Shown: positions 1 through 9,650, counted from the stretch's first letter. The stretch: 64,000 nucleotides of DNA from UBA2365 sp964594045 (GCA_964594045.1 CAZQKR010000002.1:62001-126000); one strand, 5' to 3'. Made by a program: numbers and translations. Notes: generated by a model from the sequence alone, not told the origin.

Positions 1-340
1 TTCTGATTTCAAGGATCGACCCGGAGTAATCAATCTGACTGATCAGTACAAGTTGCCCGATACTGCCAGTCAGTGCAATGATGGCAAAAATAAGCACAAT
101 CAGCCCGCTGACAGCAAAGTGTGCCAGATTCCAGTTTTTTGCCAAAAAGTCACATATAAAAAATACAATAAATCCGAAAAATAAAAGCTCCAAAATACTG
201 TAAACCATTAATGAAGATGTCTTTTTTCGCGCTTTTTTGATCTGGATTCGTTTCAGTACTGATTCTTTATTCAATTGTAACAATTCATCCAGTTTAGTAT
301 TGTATGCAGCCATTAGCTGTTGAAATTCGATTGTTTCCAT
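1..340 (-). CDS. Partial membrane protein downstream of an ECF sigma factor
   Basis: The reading frame starts with ATG at 340 and is still open at base 1, so the 3' end is missing. The start lies one base past the sigma-factor stop (TGA, C, ATG), which implies one transcript and coupled translation. About 113 residues are visible: a charged N-terminus (METIEFQQLMAAYNTKLDEL), a basic stretch (KRIQIKKARKK), then two hydrophobic segments at about residues 45-66 and 73-98. Small two-helix membrane proteins next to ECF sigma genes often act as anti-sigma or accessory proteins. I see no zinc-finger anti-sigma motif in the visible part, so that role is inferred from position only. Confidence 0.7.
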   Translation of the reverse strand, partial: METIEFQQLMAAYNTKLDELLQLNKESVLKRIQIKKARKKTSSLMVYSILELLFFGFIVFFICDFLAKNWNLAHFAVSGLIVLIFAIIALTGSIGQLVLISQIDYSGSILEIR

Positions 341-341
341 G

Positions 342-848
342 TCATAAAATATTTTGAAATTCTTTTTTTAATTTTATTATTGATCTGCTGATCCTGGTAG
401 CCACATTGGTTTTGGAAATGCCTAAAATTTCGGCTATTTCTTCGTGTTTTTTCCCGTCCAGATACAAGAGCATCAGCGCTTTATTCAATTCATCCAGCCG
501 CTCGATATACTGTTGCAATAATTTTAAACGATCATCAGGTTCAGCATCATACTCCTCATATTTGATGAAGCACAATGAGTCTTCACTGTAAGATGTATTT
601 TTTGATTGAATTTTTATATTTTTTCTGTAATGTGAAATGGCCACATTCAATGCAATACGGTACATCCAGGTAGCATATTTATAATCAGGATCGTATTTGT
701 CTATAGAATTCCAGAGCTGTACTAAAATTTCCTGTTCCAGGTCTTTTCTTTCCTCCGGTTGCCGGCAATAGGAATTGATGATCTTGAACAAAATTCTTTT
801 GTTAGACTCCAGTAGTTCCATGAATAATTCTTCTTGGTCTGTTGACAT
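342..848 (-). CDS. ECF-type RNA polymerase sigma factor (sigma-70 family)
   Basis: Region 2 is seen as CRQPEERKDLEQEILVQLW followed by YATWMYRIALNVAISHYRK, the pattern that binds core polymerase and the -10 element. Region 4 carries a helix-turn-helix near the C-terminus (EIAEILGISKTNVATRISRS). With the start at MSTDQEEL the protein has 168 residues, normal for ECF factors. The frame also extends 10 codons upstream to 878, but that extension is lysine-rich and unlike the family, so I prefer the ATG at 848. The next gene begins one base after its stop and encodes a two-helix membrane protein, a common arrangement for a sigma factor controlled by a membrane partner. The target regulon cannot be read from this window. 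Confidence 0.92.
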   Translation of the reverse strand: MSTDQEELFMELLESNKRILFKIINSYCRQPEERKDLEQEILVQLWNSIDKYDPDYKYATWMYRIALNVAISHYRKNIKIQSKNTSYSEDSLCFIKYEEYDAEPDDRLKLLQQYIERLDELNKALMLLYLDGKKHEEIAEILGISKTNVATRISRSIIKLKKEFQNIL

Positions 849-1000
849 CACACTTTCTTTCTTTACTTTCAATTTCAAGTTTTTGGCTTAAAATATTCAT
901 GCTATTATTCGCAGCATTGTCAAAAAAATCACAGTTTTTGAATGTTTTTTAAAAAATTCACTCAAAAAAGGATATTTTTCTGATGTTTGAAGGAGTCGTT

Positions 1001-1281
1001 GTCTAAAAATGTATCTTAATGCCTGCAATCAAATTACTGACGAATGCTGACGATGCTTTGTATATCGGCACTTGTCAGGAAGGGCTTGCACTTACGAAGC
1101 AGGCTTGTCAGCATTTTCAATCACTATATATGATCCAAAAAAGAGCTGTGCCTTGATTGTCTGGCCAACCCTCCACTACGTGTTCCCTCCCCTGAAAATC
1201 CACCTCATTCTCACTTTTCAGGAGCGGTAGGTCATTTTCAGCAACCAATATCATTGAAACAATTTCGATTTTAATATAATC
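1001..1281. repeat. Dispersed repeat family ii, copy 1
   Basis: This intergenic stretch aligns without large gaps to 51501-51786. Shared blocks include TATCTTAATGC, AAATTACTGACGAAT, GTGTTCCCTCCC and GGTCATTTTCAGC. It contains arms such as AATGCTGAC and GTCAGCATT that can fold. On the minus strand a short frame at 1254-1117 (45 codons, ATG to TGA) keeps the same phase as the frame in copy 2 over about 38 codons, with the shared words AENDxPxLK, QGREHxVxGxP and QGxAxFWI. The repeat occupies most of the 600-bp gap between the sigma factor and the macroglobulin gene. Whether it is a mobile element, an RNA or a decayed gene is not decided by the sequence. Confidence 0.8.
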
Positions 1282-1482
1282 AGCCTTAAACCATGCATCC
1301 TAAAATTTCAGTAAATGAATCTATACAAAATAAAATTGTTTTAGCTTTATTGCCGTTATTGTTTTGTGAAAATTAAATCATTCATCACATTGGAATTAAT
1401 TCATAGGCAATACATCTGTCGTAATTTAATGCATGACATATTGATACGATGAATTCAAAAATGATGATCAAAAAATATAAAA

Positions 1483-4400
1483 ATGAAACATTTATTTCTT
1501 TTTCTCGCCGGACTTACGCTGCTTTGGGCATGCAATACCAATAAAAATCTAAATAAAAATCAAATGGAGCCGTACAATTTTGAAAAGTCCTGGGAGAAGA
1601 TCTCTTCTTTCGAGGAACAAGGCCTGTATAAATCAGCCAATCTGCTGGCGGAAGAGATTTACCAGGCTGCAAAAGCCCGCAGCATTTCCCTGGAAATGAT
1701 CAAATCACTCCTGTACCGGGCTAAATATACGTCCGAACTGGAAGAAGACGGCTATAAAAAAGCCCTGGATCTGTTTGAAGCAGAGTCAGCCTCAGCCGCC
1801 CAACCCGAAAAATCTATCCTGCAAAGTATCCTGGCTGAACTTTATGACGGATACCTTATGCAGAATCTCTGGAAAATCAACCAAAGAAAAGCACCCATTG
1901 ACAATACCCAAACCGACATCAGGGAATGGGCTGCACAGCAATTTACGGAAAGATCAGCCAACCTCTTTCTTGCCTCACTGTCCGATCCTTACACTAAACA
2001 AATACCTCTGCAGGATCTGAGTGAACTGATTTTACCCGGACAGAACAGAAAGATCGAACACAACAACCTCTATGAACTGCTGGCCTACAGGGCAATGGAT
2101 TACTTCCGCAATGACAAATATTTCATTCCTCAATCAGCTGACCGATATGTGATGAAGGATCCGGGGTTGTTTGGAGATGCAAATACTTTTATGCGGCTGG
2201 ACATCGCCGGACAGAATGATTCCAATGAAAAACAAGTGTTGCTCATCCTCCAGGATTTAACCAAAACTTACCTTGCATCCGGGGAAAATGATAAACTGGC
2301 AGAAACGGAGATTCAAAGACTGATTTTTGTGAATCAGCATTACAAAGGCAACGATGGGTCCAGGCTCTATCTGGATGCCTTATACAAAATCACTGAAGAT
2401 TTTCCTGAATTGAAAGAAAGTGCCGAGGCCTGGTACCTGATAGCCAGCCATCTTTTCTACACCAGGGCAACAGACCAGCCGGATAATGCTCTTAAGGCTG
2501 AAATCATAAAAGATGCCTACTCCATTTGCTCCAAAACAATGGAAAAATATCCCGGGTCCTACGGAGCTGATCAATGTAAGGGCCTGCTTTCCACGATTGA
2601 AAGCAAATCTCTGAGTGTCAATACAGAAATGATCAATCTGCCCGGTGAAAACATCATCAGCCTGGTCAGCTACAAAAATATTTCAAAAATATACCTCAAA
2701 ATCGTGGCTTTTGACCGGAAAGCCTACGAAAAAATGGATTTGCTCAAACAAAAGGAGATAGAATTCTTTGTGAACAGTTTGCCGGCGATCCGTTCATGGG
2801 AACAAATTTTACCCGGAGGACATGATTTTCTTGAACACAGCACTGAAATTTCAATCGGAATGCTTATCAAAGGCTCTTATGCTCTGGCCATTTCTGATAA
2901 TCCAGAGTTTTCCGGGAATAAGGCAGCATTGGAGTTTTCTCCGTTTTTTGTATCCAATCTTGCATACTGGCAATCAGAAATGGAAACCAGCAGCCGCATT
3001 TATGTGGTTGACAGGTCAAGCGGTATACCAAAACCCAATGTCAGTGTTGATTTTTTTGCCCGGTTTTACGATGGCAGACAACCTGTAAAACAAAAGATCA
3101 AAAGTCTGAAGACCAACACTGAAGGCTATGTGGTGATGGAAGATACTGAAGGTCAGCGAAATATGACCGTCGAATTGAATGATGAGGCCGGCGATGAACT
3201 TTTTGTCAGCGAAAATATCTATCCCGGTTTCAAATACAATGAACCATCAACCACCAGGCATGTACTATTTTTCATGGATCGAACCCTGTACCGGCCAGGA
3301 CAGACTATATATTTCAAAGGAGTGCTGTACGAACAAAGCCAGAATGCTCCTCCCAGGATCCTATCCGGAGTCAGAAATATCGAAGTTTCGTTATACGATG
3401 CCAATCACCAAAAAACAGCCAGTCTGATCGTCAGCTCGAATGAGTTCGGCAGTTTTAGCGGTAGCTTTAACCTGCCTTCTTCAGGGCTTCCAGGAACCTA
3501 TAACCTGGTGAGCAGCCAGTCGCAGGACAGGATATATTTCAATGTTGAAGAATATAAAAGACCTACGTTTACTGTGGCAATTGATCCTTACGACAAGAGC
3601 TATAAACTGGGCGACAGCATCGTCGTAACGGGCAAAGCAACCAAATTTGCCGATGTTCCGGTTACCAATGCACTGATAAACTACCGTTTCAGAAGAAATG
3701 CCTGGTGGCCATGGTGGTCCTATGATTATGGCAGAATGCCTGCCAGGAATAATGCAGTGGAGATCGCTTCGGGTTCCCTGTATGCAGACGTTGACGGAAA
3801 ATTCAATATTCCCCTCACACTGCTGAATGATGATCTCATCGATCCCGGGACTCATCCGCAATTCAGATTTGAACTGGAGGTGGATGCCGTGGATTTGACA
3901 GGAGAAACCCATTCGGCTACTTATGTGATTACAGCAGGAGCCAATTCCAAAAATGTCGAATTGTCTGTTCCGGAAAATCATCAGCTTTCCGAAAAACTGG
4001 AAATTGTGATCCTTGCGAAAAACTGGAGCGGAGTGAGCCAAAACATTTCAGGAAAATTGCAGGTCATTGAGTTGGATAAACCCGGCCGGATCTTCAGGGA
4101 AAGATTTTGGCCGGTTCCGGACCTGTGGATCTATGCCAGGGAGGAATTCAAAAGATTATTTCCGCATTTTGCCTATAAGGAAGAGGACAAACTTGAATTT
4201 GCCCCGGAAAAAAGTGTGATCATGGACAAAGCTTTTGACACAGCCGTTTCCACAAAGACCGAACTGGACCTTCCTGCCGGCAATTACAAGATTGCCTTTA
4301 CTTTTTTGGATGATCAGGGTCATCCGATAACCATTACAAAATTCACTCAGGTATACGGAGCTAATGATGCCCCGGGTAAGGATCCGGTTTTTTTATCCGT

Positions 4401-7400
4401 AAAAGGAGGAGTACCTGGCGAAAAGGCAGAGATAACCCTTCGGTCGAAAATTGCATCTCAACCGATCATCCTGGAACTGCTTGAAAAAAGATCCATTGCA
4501 ATTCACCGGTGGGAATATCTCAAAAACAAAAAGACTTTCAGCCATTCACTGGAGGAAAAACACCGTGGAAATATTCATGCAAGAATTGTCTATGTTTATG
4601 ACAACCGGATTTTCACCAAAGCAGAAACCATTCGCGTTCCCTGGTCAGACAAAGAGCTGGAGATTGAATATGTACGTTTCAGAAACCGGCTGTTGCCTGG
4701 TGAAGAACAAGAATGGGAACTGAATATAAAGGGAAAAAAACAGGATAAAGTGCTTGCTGAAATGCTGGCCACCATGTATGATGCATCCCTGGATGACATT
4801 AAGAGCCACAACTGGTTCGCTCAGGTCTATTCCAACAACTATCTGCATAGCAGCCCAAGGTTTTTTGGCTTTGAGACTGCACGAACGAGATCATTTACAG
4901 ACTATTACTGGAATGAAATGTATTACCCGACCATGCAAAGATCATTTCATACACTCAATTGGTTTGGAATGGAACCTTCCGTTTACAGTGGTACTTTCGA
5001 CGCAGATGCCTATACTGTGACTAAAGATAGAATGGTCATGAGTAAATCTGTGCTGCCGCCGCCTGCTGCAGCTGAAGCCGAGGCTGAAACAGTCATCAGC
5101 CGGGATTCTTCCGTAAAAACTGAAACGAGGCAAAACGAAGATTCCGGAACCGGAAGACCACCGGAAGGGAATGAAAAACAACAAAAAACTGCTGAGATAC
5201 AGTTGCGCACCAACCTTAATGAAACGGTTTTCTTTTTCCCTCACCTCCGTACAGATGCTGAAGGCAATATCCTGATCCGGTTCAAAATGAACGAAGCCCT
5301 CACAACATGGAAATTCCTGGCTTTTGCACATTCAAAGGAACTGGCCTATAAAATCAGCGAAAACCAGGTAGTGACCGCCAAGGACTTTATGGTCATGCCC
5401 AATATTCCCAGGTTTGTACGCGTTGGTGATGAACTCCTGCTCAGCACACTGATCAGCAACCGTATCGGAGAAACTGCAAAAGGAGATATTGAGCTCAGAC
5501 TCCTGGATGCTGTTACTGAAAAAGACCTGACTGATCTTTTTGTAAAAAATTCAAAAAAAATTTCCTTTGAAGTGGTTTCAAAAGGTATGACCAGAATAAA
5601 CTGGAGTATGGCGATCCCGGAAGAAGCTCCCGGTCTGCTGAAGTATCGTATTATTGCCAGGTCAGGCAATTTCGGGGATGGAGAAGAAGGTTTATTACCT
5701 GTATTGTCCAACAGACAATTGATCACGGAAACCCTGCCTATGTGGGTCAATGGCAGCAGCCGCAAAAAGTATGAATTTAAAGCCATTGAAAAATCATTGA
5801 AATCAGGTGGTGAACCATACAGACTGACCATGGAATTCACTTCACATCCAGCCTGGTATGTGATCCAGGCGTTGCCTTATATCCGGTTTGATCATGATGC
5901 CAACAGTATCCAGTTGGCCAATGCGCTGTTCGTAAATGCACTTGGAGCCGAGATCGTCCGGCAAAATCCGGCTATCAAAAGAGTTTTTGATAAATGGGCA
6001 TCCATTTCAGGTGATCAAAGTCCTCTGAAAAGTCAATTGGAACAAAACAAGGAATTGAAAAACATTCTGTTGCAGGAAACACCCTGGGTACTGGATGCAG
6101 TCGATGAAGCAACACAAAAAAAGAATATCTCACAATTCTTTAACCTGAATCAGACACAGCAGGATCAGTTGGGAATCATCCGGAAACTGAAATCCCTGCA
6201 GGAAGGAGACGGTGGTTTCAGCTGGTATCCAGGAGGAAGAAGCAGCAATTTCATAACTCTTTACATTCTGGAAAGCCTTGGGAAACTGGATAAAGCCGGT
6301 GTAAAAACAACTGAAAACAGTGGTTTGAATGAAATAAAACAGCGTGCACTTGAATTTGCTGACGACGAATTTGTCCGGATGTATGAAGATTTGCAGGAGT
6401 CAGCCAAAAAACATCAATGGGATCTGTCAAAGGATCATTTGTCGTCACTGGCGGTATATTATCTTTATGTGAGATCGATGTTTCCGGGAACAGACCAGTC
6501 AGATGATCTGAAAAAGGCGACCGTTTATTATCTGGATCAATGTCAACAGTATTGGTTGGGTAAAGGGCTTTATACTGAAGGATTGATCGCACTGGTACTC
6601 AACCGGAGTGGCAATCCCGTAAAAGCGAAATCCATTCTGGCTTCCCTGGAAGAAAGATCAGTTTTCAGTGAAGAACTGGGCAGATACTGGAAAACAACTT
6701 TTGGTTATGATTGGTTTGAACTGCCTGTTGAGACACAGTCTTTGATGGTGGAAGCCTTCGATGAGATCAGAAAAGGTGATCTGGTTACAGAACAACTTAA
6801 GATCTGGCTGATCAAAAACAAACAAACGAATATCTGGCAAACCCCCAAAGCCAGTGTTGCAGCAATACATGCTTTGTTGCTGGGCAGTCAGAAATTGCTT
6901 CAGGAAGGTCAGTTGCTGGACGTCACCATGAATGGCAAATCCATTTCAGCAGCTGTTGACCCGGAAGATATTCAGGCTGGAACAGGATACTTCAAGCTCT
7001 CATGGCCGGGTAATGAAGTGATTGCAGGTATGGAGCAAATCGAGGTGGTCAATCCAAACAAATCCATCGCATGGGGTGCAGGATACTGGCAATACTTCCA
7101 GGATCTGGACAAGATCGCAAAAAATTATGGCAGTCCGCTCAGTATTTCCCGCAAGATCTATCGGGTTGTGGACACGAAAACAGGGGAAAAGCTCGAAGAA
7201 TTGAATGAGGATTCCAAGCTGACGCCTGGGGAGAAACTGATGGTAAGTCTGCGGCTTGAAACTGACCGACCTATGGATTTCGTACATCTTAAGGATCAGC
7301 GCTCTTCAGCATTGGAACCACTGGAACAGGTCAGCGGTTATGAATGGAATGGCGGGTTGATATATTACAGGAGCAGTCAGGATGCCGCCACCAATTTTTA

Positions 7401-7563
7401 TATTGAACATTTACCTCGGGGCGTTTTTGTGATACAATACCCTTTGAGGGCGACGCATTCCGGAAATTTTTCAAATGGAATTGCCATGATCCAATCGTTT
7501 TATGCACCGGAGTTTTCCGGACATTCGGAAGGAAGCAGGATCAGCATTGAAGGAGAAAACTAA
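1483..7563 (+). CDS. Alpha-2-macroglobulin family lipoprotein without thioester motif
   Basis: The 2026-residue protein starts with a lipoprotein signal peptide (lipobox LWAC, Cys17), so it should be anchored in the envelope; the residues after Cys (NTNKN) are not acidic, which fits a periplasmic rather than surface location. A helical N-terminal region (about 30-390) is followed by MG-type beta domains, including the MG2-like segment around TLYRPGQTIYFKGVLYE, then the A2M segment near LTTWKFLAFAHSK and the alpha/alpha toroid (HQWDLSKDHLSSLAVYYLYV). Family members trap proteases, often through a CxEQ thioester. Here the aligned position, just before the LANALFVNAL helix, reads DHDANSIQ with Ala1473 where the Cys is expected, so no thioester can form. 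It may trap sterically or be structural. No partner gene such as pbpC lies next to it. Confidence 0.88.
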   Translation: MKHLFLFLAGLTLLWACNTNKNLNKNQMEPYNFEKSWEKISSFEEQGLYKSANLLAEEIYQAAKARSISLEMIKSLLYRAKYTSELEEDGYKKALDLFEAESASAAQPEKSILQSILAELYDGYLMQNLWKINQRKAPIDNTQTDIREWAAQQFTERSANLFLASLSDPYTKQIPLQDLSELILPGQNRKIEHNNLYELLAYRAMDYFRNDKYFIPQSADRYVMKDPGLFGDANTFMRLDIAGQNDSNEKQVLLILQDLTKTYLASGENDKLAETEIQRLIFVNQHYKGNDGSRLYLDALYKITEDFPELKESAEAWYLIASHLFYTRATDQPDNALKAEIIKDAYSICSKTMEKYPGSYGADQCKGLLSTIESKSLSVNTEMINLPGENIISLVSYKNISKIYLKIVAFDRKAYEKMDLLKQKEIEFFVNSLPAIRSWEQILPGGHDFLEHSTEISIGMLIKGSYALAISDNPEFSGNKAALEFSPFFVSNLAYWQSEMETSSRIYVVDRSSGIPKPNVSVDFFARFYDGRQPVKQKIKSLKTNTEGYVVMEDTEGQRNMTVELNDEAGDELFVSENIYPGFKYNEPSTTRHVLFFMDRTLYRPGQTIYFKGVLYEQSQNAPPRILSGVRNIEVSLYDANHQKTASLIVSSNEFGSFSGSFNLPSSGLPGTYNLVSSQSQDRIYFNVEEYKRPTFTVAIDPYDKSYKLGDSIVVTGKATKFADVPVTNALINYRFRRNAWWPWWSYDYGRMPARNNAVEIASGSLYADVDGKFNIPLTLLNDDLIDPGTHPQFRFELEVDAVDLTGETHSATYVITAGANSKNVELSVPENHQLSEKLEIVILAKNWSGVSQNISGKLQVIELDKPGRIFRERFWPVPDLWIYAREEFKRLFPHFAYKEEDKLEFAPEKSVIMDKAFDTAVSTKTELDLPAGNYKIAFTFLDDQGHPITITKFTQVYGANDAPGKDPVFLSVKGGVPGEKAEITLRSKIASQPIILELLEKRSIAIHRWEYLKNKKTFSHSLEEKHRGNIHARIVYVYDNRIFTKAETIRVPWSDKELEIEYVRFRNRLLPGEEQEWELNIKGKKQDKVLAEMLATMYDASLDDIKSHNWFAQVYSNNYLHSSPRFFGFETARTRSFTDYYWNEMYYPTMQRSFHTLNWFGMEPSVYSGTFDADAYTVTKDRMVMSKSVLPPPAAAEAEAETVISRDSSVKTETRQNEDSGTGRPPEGNEKQQKTAEIQLRTNLNETVFFFPHLRTDAEGNILIRFKMNEALTTWKFLAFAHSKELAYKISENQVVTAKDFMVMPNIPRFVRVGDELLLSTLISNRIGETAKGDIELRLLDAVTEKDLTDLFVKNSKKISFEVVSKGMTRINWSMAIPEEAPGLLKYRIIARSGNFGDGEEGLLPVLSNRQLITETLPMWVNGSSRKKYEFKAIEKSLKSGGEPYRLTMEFTSHPAWYVIQALPYIRFDHDANSIQLANALFVNALGAEIVRQNPAIKRVFDKWASISGDQSPLKSQLEQNKELKNILLQETPWVLDAVDEATQKKNISQFFNLNQTQQDQLGIIRKLKSLQEGDGGFSWYPGGRSSNFITLYILESLGKLDKAGVKTTENSGLNEIKQRALEFADDEFVRMYEDLQESAKKHQWDLSKDHLSSLAVYYLYVRSMFPGTDQSDDLKKATVYYLDQCQQYWLGKGLYTEGLIALVLNRSGNPVKAKSILASLEERSVFSEELGRYWKTTFGYDWFELPVETQSLMVEAFDEIRKGDLVTEQLKIWLIKNKQTNIWQTPKASVAAIHALLLGSQKLLQEGQLLDVTMNGKSISAAVDPEDIQAGTGYFKLSWPGNEVIAGMEQIEVVNPNKSIAWGAGYWQYFQDLDKIAKNYGSPLSISRKIYRVVDTKTGEKLEELNEDSKLTPGEKLMVSLRLETDRPMDFVHLKDQRSSALEPLEQVSGYEWNGGLIYYRSSQDAATNFYIEHLPRGVFVIQYPLRATHSGNFSNGIAMIQSFYAPEFSGHSEGSRISIEGEN

Positions 7564-7890
7564 GTGAGTCTTCTGAATTAAATTCACAACTTGCAACTTT
7601 CAGTGCTTTAAATCATTTAGTTTTTACCAATTATAATTGGAATATGGTTAATAATATCGAATCGGCTCTTTGCGGTCTTTTCGAAAAACTATGCATTCAT
7701 AGCGGTAAAATCATCAACCGCGGAGTTCCCTTTGATTAGCAAAGATTGTAACCATTTGGCTAAACGTTTTAATCCTTTCGGTCTTGTATCTGTTAGTGCT
7801 TATAATCATTTGCTTTTGAATTTTCCAAATGGTTTTTAAGCAAGAACACTTTTATATAAAATCTGAACTAAAAGAAAATTGGCGGGAAGA
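7564..7890. other. Intergenic stretch with palindrome and diverged direct repeat
   Basis: No gene is visible here. A perfect 14-bp palindrome, CCAATTATAATTGG, lies at 7627-7640, 64 bases past the macroglobulin stop, but without a T-run to make it a clear terminator. A diverged direct repeat of about 23 bp (AGTGCTTtaAATCATTT and AGTGCTTatAATCATTT) is at 7602-7624 and 7795-7818, enclosing about 170 bp. Short frames here have no support. Confidence 0.5.
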
Positions 7891-8412
7891 TCACGTGGAT
7901 AAGGTTTTCAGTATGGTCATCATCTGGGAGTGGATCTTTCCCGGATCGGTGAGATCACCGGTGTTGACTTCAAGATGGAAATCGTTGGGAAACCTGCTGA
8001 CTGTACTGGTTTTGAAGGTAGCATTTGCTGAGACTGCCAGAAAATGCAAATGAGGGTATTGGGCGGGATTGATGTGGACCAGCATATCGCATTCCTGTGA
8101 TTTTACGAGGTCCAAAATGCTTTGTTTGGGAGTAAAATTCCACCTGACATCTTTTTTGTTGTATAAGGCCATATTGAAACCTTCCACATCTGTATCGGAG
8201 TCAACAAATCCGAGCAATTTAACCGAATGGGGCGGAAAATTTTCCTGAATTCGGATAAAATGATCTCTGAAAGCCGGATCAGTTCCGTCAAATAAAATCA
8301 AATAAGACCGGACAGTGTTGATCAGAATTTCTTTTTGCCCTGATCTCTGGCGGGAAGGTAAAAGTTTTTTTATTGCCTTCTCAAAGCTTCTGTATTTGAT
8401 CTTTTCAAACAA
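7891..8412 (-). CDS. Conserved Bacteroidota protein, DUF6913-like
   Basis: The 173-residue protein is soluble, with an N-terminal basic segment (MFEKIKYRSFEKAIKKLLPS) and core words such as ILFDGTDPAFRDHF, LLGFVDSDTDVEGFN and CDMLVHINPAQYPHLHFLA. I recognise it as the type of small uncharacterised protein conserved in Bacteroidota (DUF6913-like); its biochemical function is unknown to me. The start is TTG at 8412, only three bases after the accA stop, so it probably relies on translational coupling with accA. No signal peptide or membrane segment is visible. The fixed position after accA is the only hint of a role. Confidence 0.7.
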   Translation of the reverse strand: MFEKIKYRSFEKAIKKLLPSRQRSGQKEILINTVRSYLILFDGTDPAFRDHFIRIQENFPPHSVKLLGFVDSDTDVEGFNMALYNKKDVRWNFTPKQSILDLVKSQECDMLVHINPAQYPHLHFLAVSANATFKTSTVSRFPNDFHLEVNTGDLTDPGKIHSQMMTILKTLST

Positions 8413-8415
8413 ATG

Positions 8416-9384
8416 TTACATATTTTCCTGGCCAGCAATCTCAAACTCGCCCATTTTTCTGTATTTTGAAATCCTGAGCTCAATACGTTCATCGGCGTCC
8501 ATAGGTATAAGTTCCTTCAATTGCTTGGTAATATGTGCTTTAAGCGTTTTAGCCATCTTTTCCGGCTCGGTATGCGCTCCGCCGATCGGTTCTTTGATGA
8601 TCTCATCGATCAGGCCAAACTCCAGCATATGTGGCGCAGTCAGTTTTAAAGCCTCTGCAGCTGTTTCCTTATAATCCCAGCTCCTCCAGAGAATGGATGA
8701 ACAGGATTCCGGTGAGATCACGCTGTACCAGGTATTTTCGAGCATAAACACCCGGTCACCCACACCTATTCCCAGTGCACCGCCTGATGCTCCTTCTCCG
8801 ATCACATAGCAAATGATGGGCACTCTGAGTTGAGCCATCTCGAAAAGATTTCTGGCTATGGCTTCAGCCTGTCCCCTTTCTTCCGCCTCCATTCCGGGAT
8901 AGGCACCGGGAGTATCGATCAGGGTAATGACGGGAAAATTGAATTTTTCCGCTATTTTCATCAATCTGAGTGCTTTGCGGTAGCCTTCGGGATTGGGCAT
9001 ACCAAAATTGTGATATTGCCTTTCCTTGGTCGTACTGCCTTTTTGCTGCCCAAGGATCACCACTGATTGATTACCGATCCGTGCGATGCCTCCAACTATG
9101 GCTCTGTCGTCCTTGTTGAACCGGTCGCCATGCAATTCCACAAATTTGGAAGTGATCTGATCAATATAATATGAGGTATATGGTCTTTCAGGATGTCGGG
9201 AGAGTTGGACCCTTTGCCAACCGGTCAGATTTGAATATATTTCCTTCCTTTTTTCAACCAGTTTTTTCTCCAGTTCCAGTATAGTGGAAGCCAGGTCAAT
9301 ATCACCTTCTTCACTGACCTGTTTCAATTTATCCAGCTGTTCGGTAAGGCTTTCCAGGGGTTTTTCAAATTCGAGAAATACCAT
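8416..9384 (-). CDS. accA: Acetyl-CoA carboxylase carboxyltransferase subunit alpha
   Basis: This subunit, with AccD, moves the carboxyl group from carboxybiotin to acetyl-CoA to make malonyl-CoA, the first step of fatty-acid synthesis in the cytoplasm. The 322-residue length matches the family. Seen in order: an N-terminal helical region (LEFEKPLESL), RHPERPYTSYYID, the crotonase-type core with FGMPNPEGYRKALRLM, TLIDTPGAYPGMEAEERGQA and VIGEGASGGALGIGVGDRV, and the C-terminal YSVISPESCSSILWR. A TTG three codons upstream (9393) would also be in frame, but ATG at 9384 gives the usual N-terminus. It forms a tight pair with the DUF6913-like gene downstream. accD is not in the window. Confidence 0.97.
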   Translation of the reverse strand: MVFLEFEKPLESLTEQLDKLKQVSEEGDIDLASTILELEKKLVEKRKEIYSNLTGWQRVQLSRHPERPYTSYYIDQITSKFVELHGDRFNKDDRAIVGGIARIGNQSVVILGQQKGSTTKERQYHNFGMPNPEGYRKALRLMKIAEKFNFPVITLIDTPGAYPGMEAEERGQAEAIARNLFEMAQLRVPIICYVIGEGASGGALGIGVGDRVFMLENTWYSVISPESCSSILWRSWDYKETAAEALKLTAPHMLEFGLIDEIIKEPIGGAHTEPEKMAKTLKAHITKQLKELIPMDADERIELRISKYRKMGEFEIAGQENM

Positions 9385-9482
9385 AGTTGACAATTTAATT
9401 TTAAAAGGCAGATCGAAGTTAGCAATTCATGAGATTTATCAGGGCAATAATTCAAACTATTTGTAAAAAAAATATGATTTAA

Positions 9483-9513
9483 TTGGGCAATTTAAAAAAA
9501 ATATCTACTTTTG
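9483..9513 (+). promoter_or_regulatory. Bacteroidota promoter of tRNA-Asp
   Basis: TTG at 9483-9485 is followed after 20 bases by TACTTTTG at 9506-9513, matching the -33/-7 form TTG-N19..21-TAnnTTTG known for the housekeeping sigma factor of this phylum. Transcription would start near 9520, about 20 bases before the tRNA. Confidence 0.8.
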
Positions 9514-9540
9514 TGTCCGCAAAATATTAGAGGTAATATT

Positions 9541-9614
9541 GGTCCGGTAGTTCAGTTGGTTAGAATACGTGCCTGTCACGCACGGGGTCGCGGGTTCGAG
9601 TCCCGTCCGGACCG
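9541..9614 (+). tRNA. tRNA-Asp (anticodon GTC)
   Basis: The cloverleaf is complete: acceptor GGTCCGG pairs with CCGGACC, anticodon stem CGTGC/GCACG with loop CTGTCAC (anticodon GTC), and T arm CGGG-TTCGAGT-CCCG. CCA is not encoded. A terminator follows at once. The last roughly 54 bases of this unit (T-loop to terminator) are copied twice downstream, at 9761-9815 and 9916-9970. Confidence 0.97.
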
Positions 9615-9621
9615 CTGAGAA

Positions 9622-9650
9622 GCTCAACAGAGATGTTGGGCTTTTTTTTT
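9622..9650 (+). terminator. Terminator of tRNA-Asp
   Basis: GCTCAACA, a 4-base loop (GAGA), TGTTGGGC and a run of about nine T make an intrinsic terminator right after the tRNA. The same hairpin recurs in both downstream tail copies. Confidence 0.9.
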
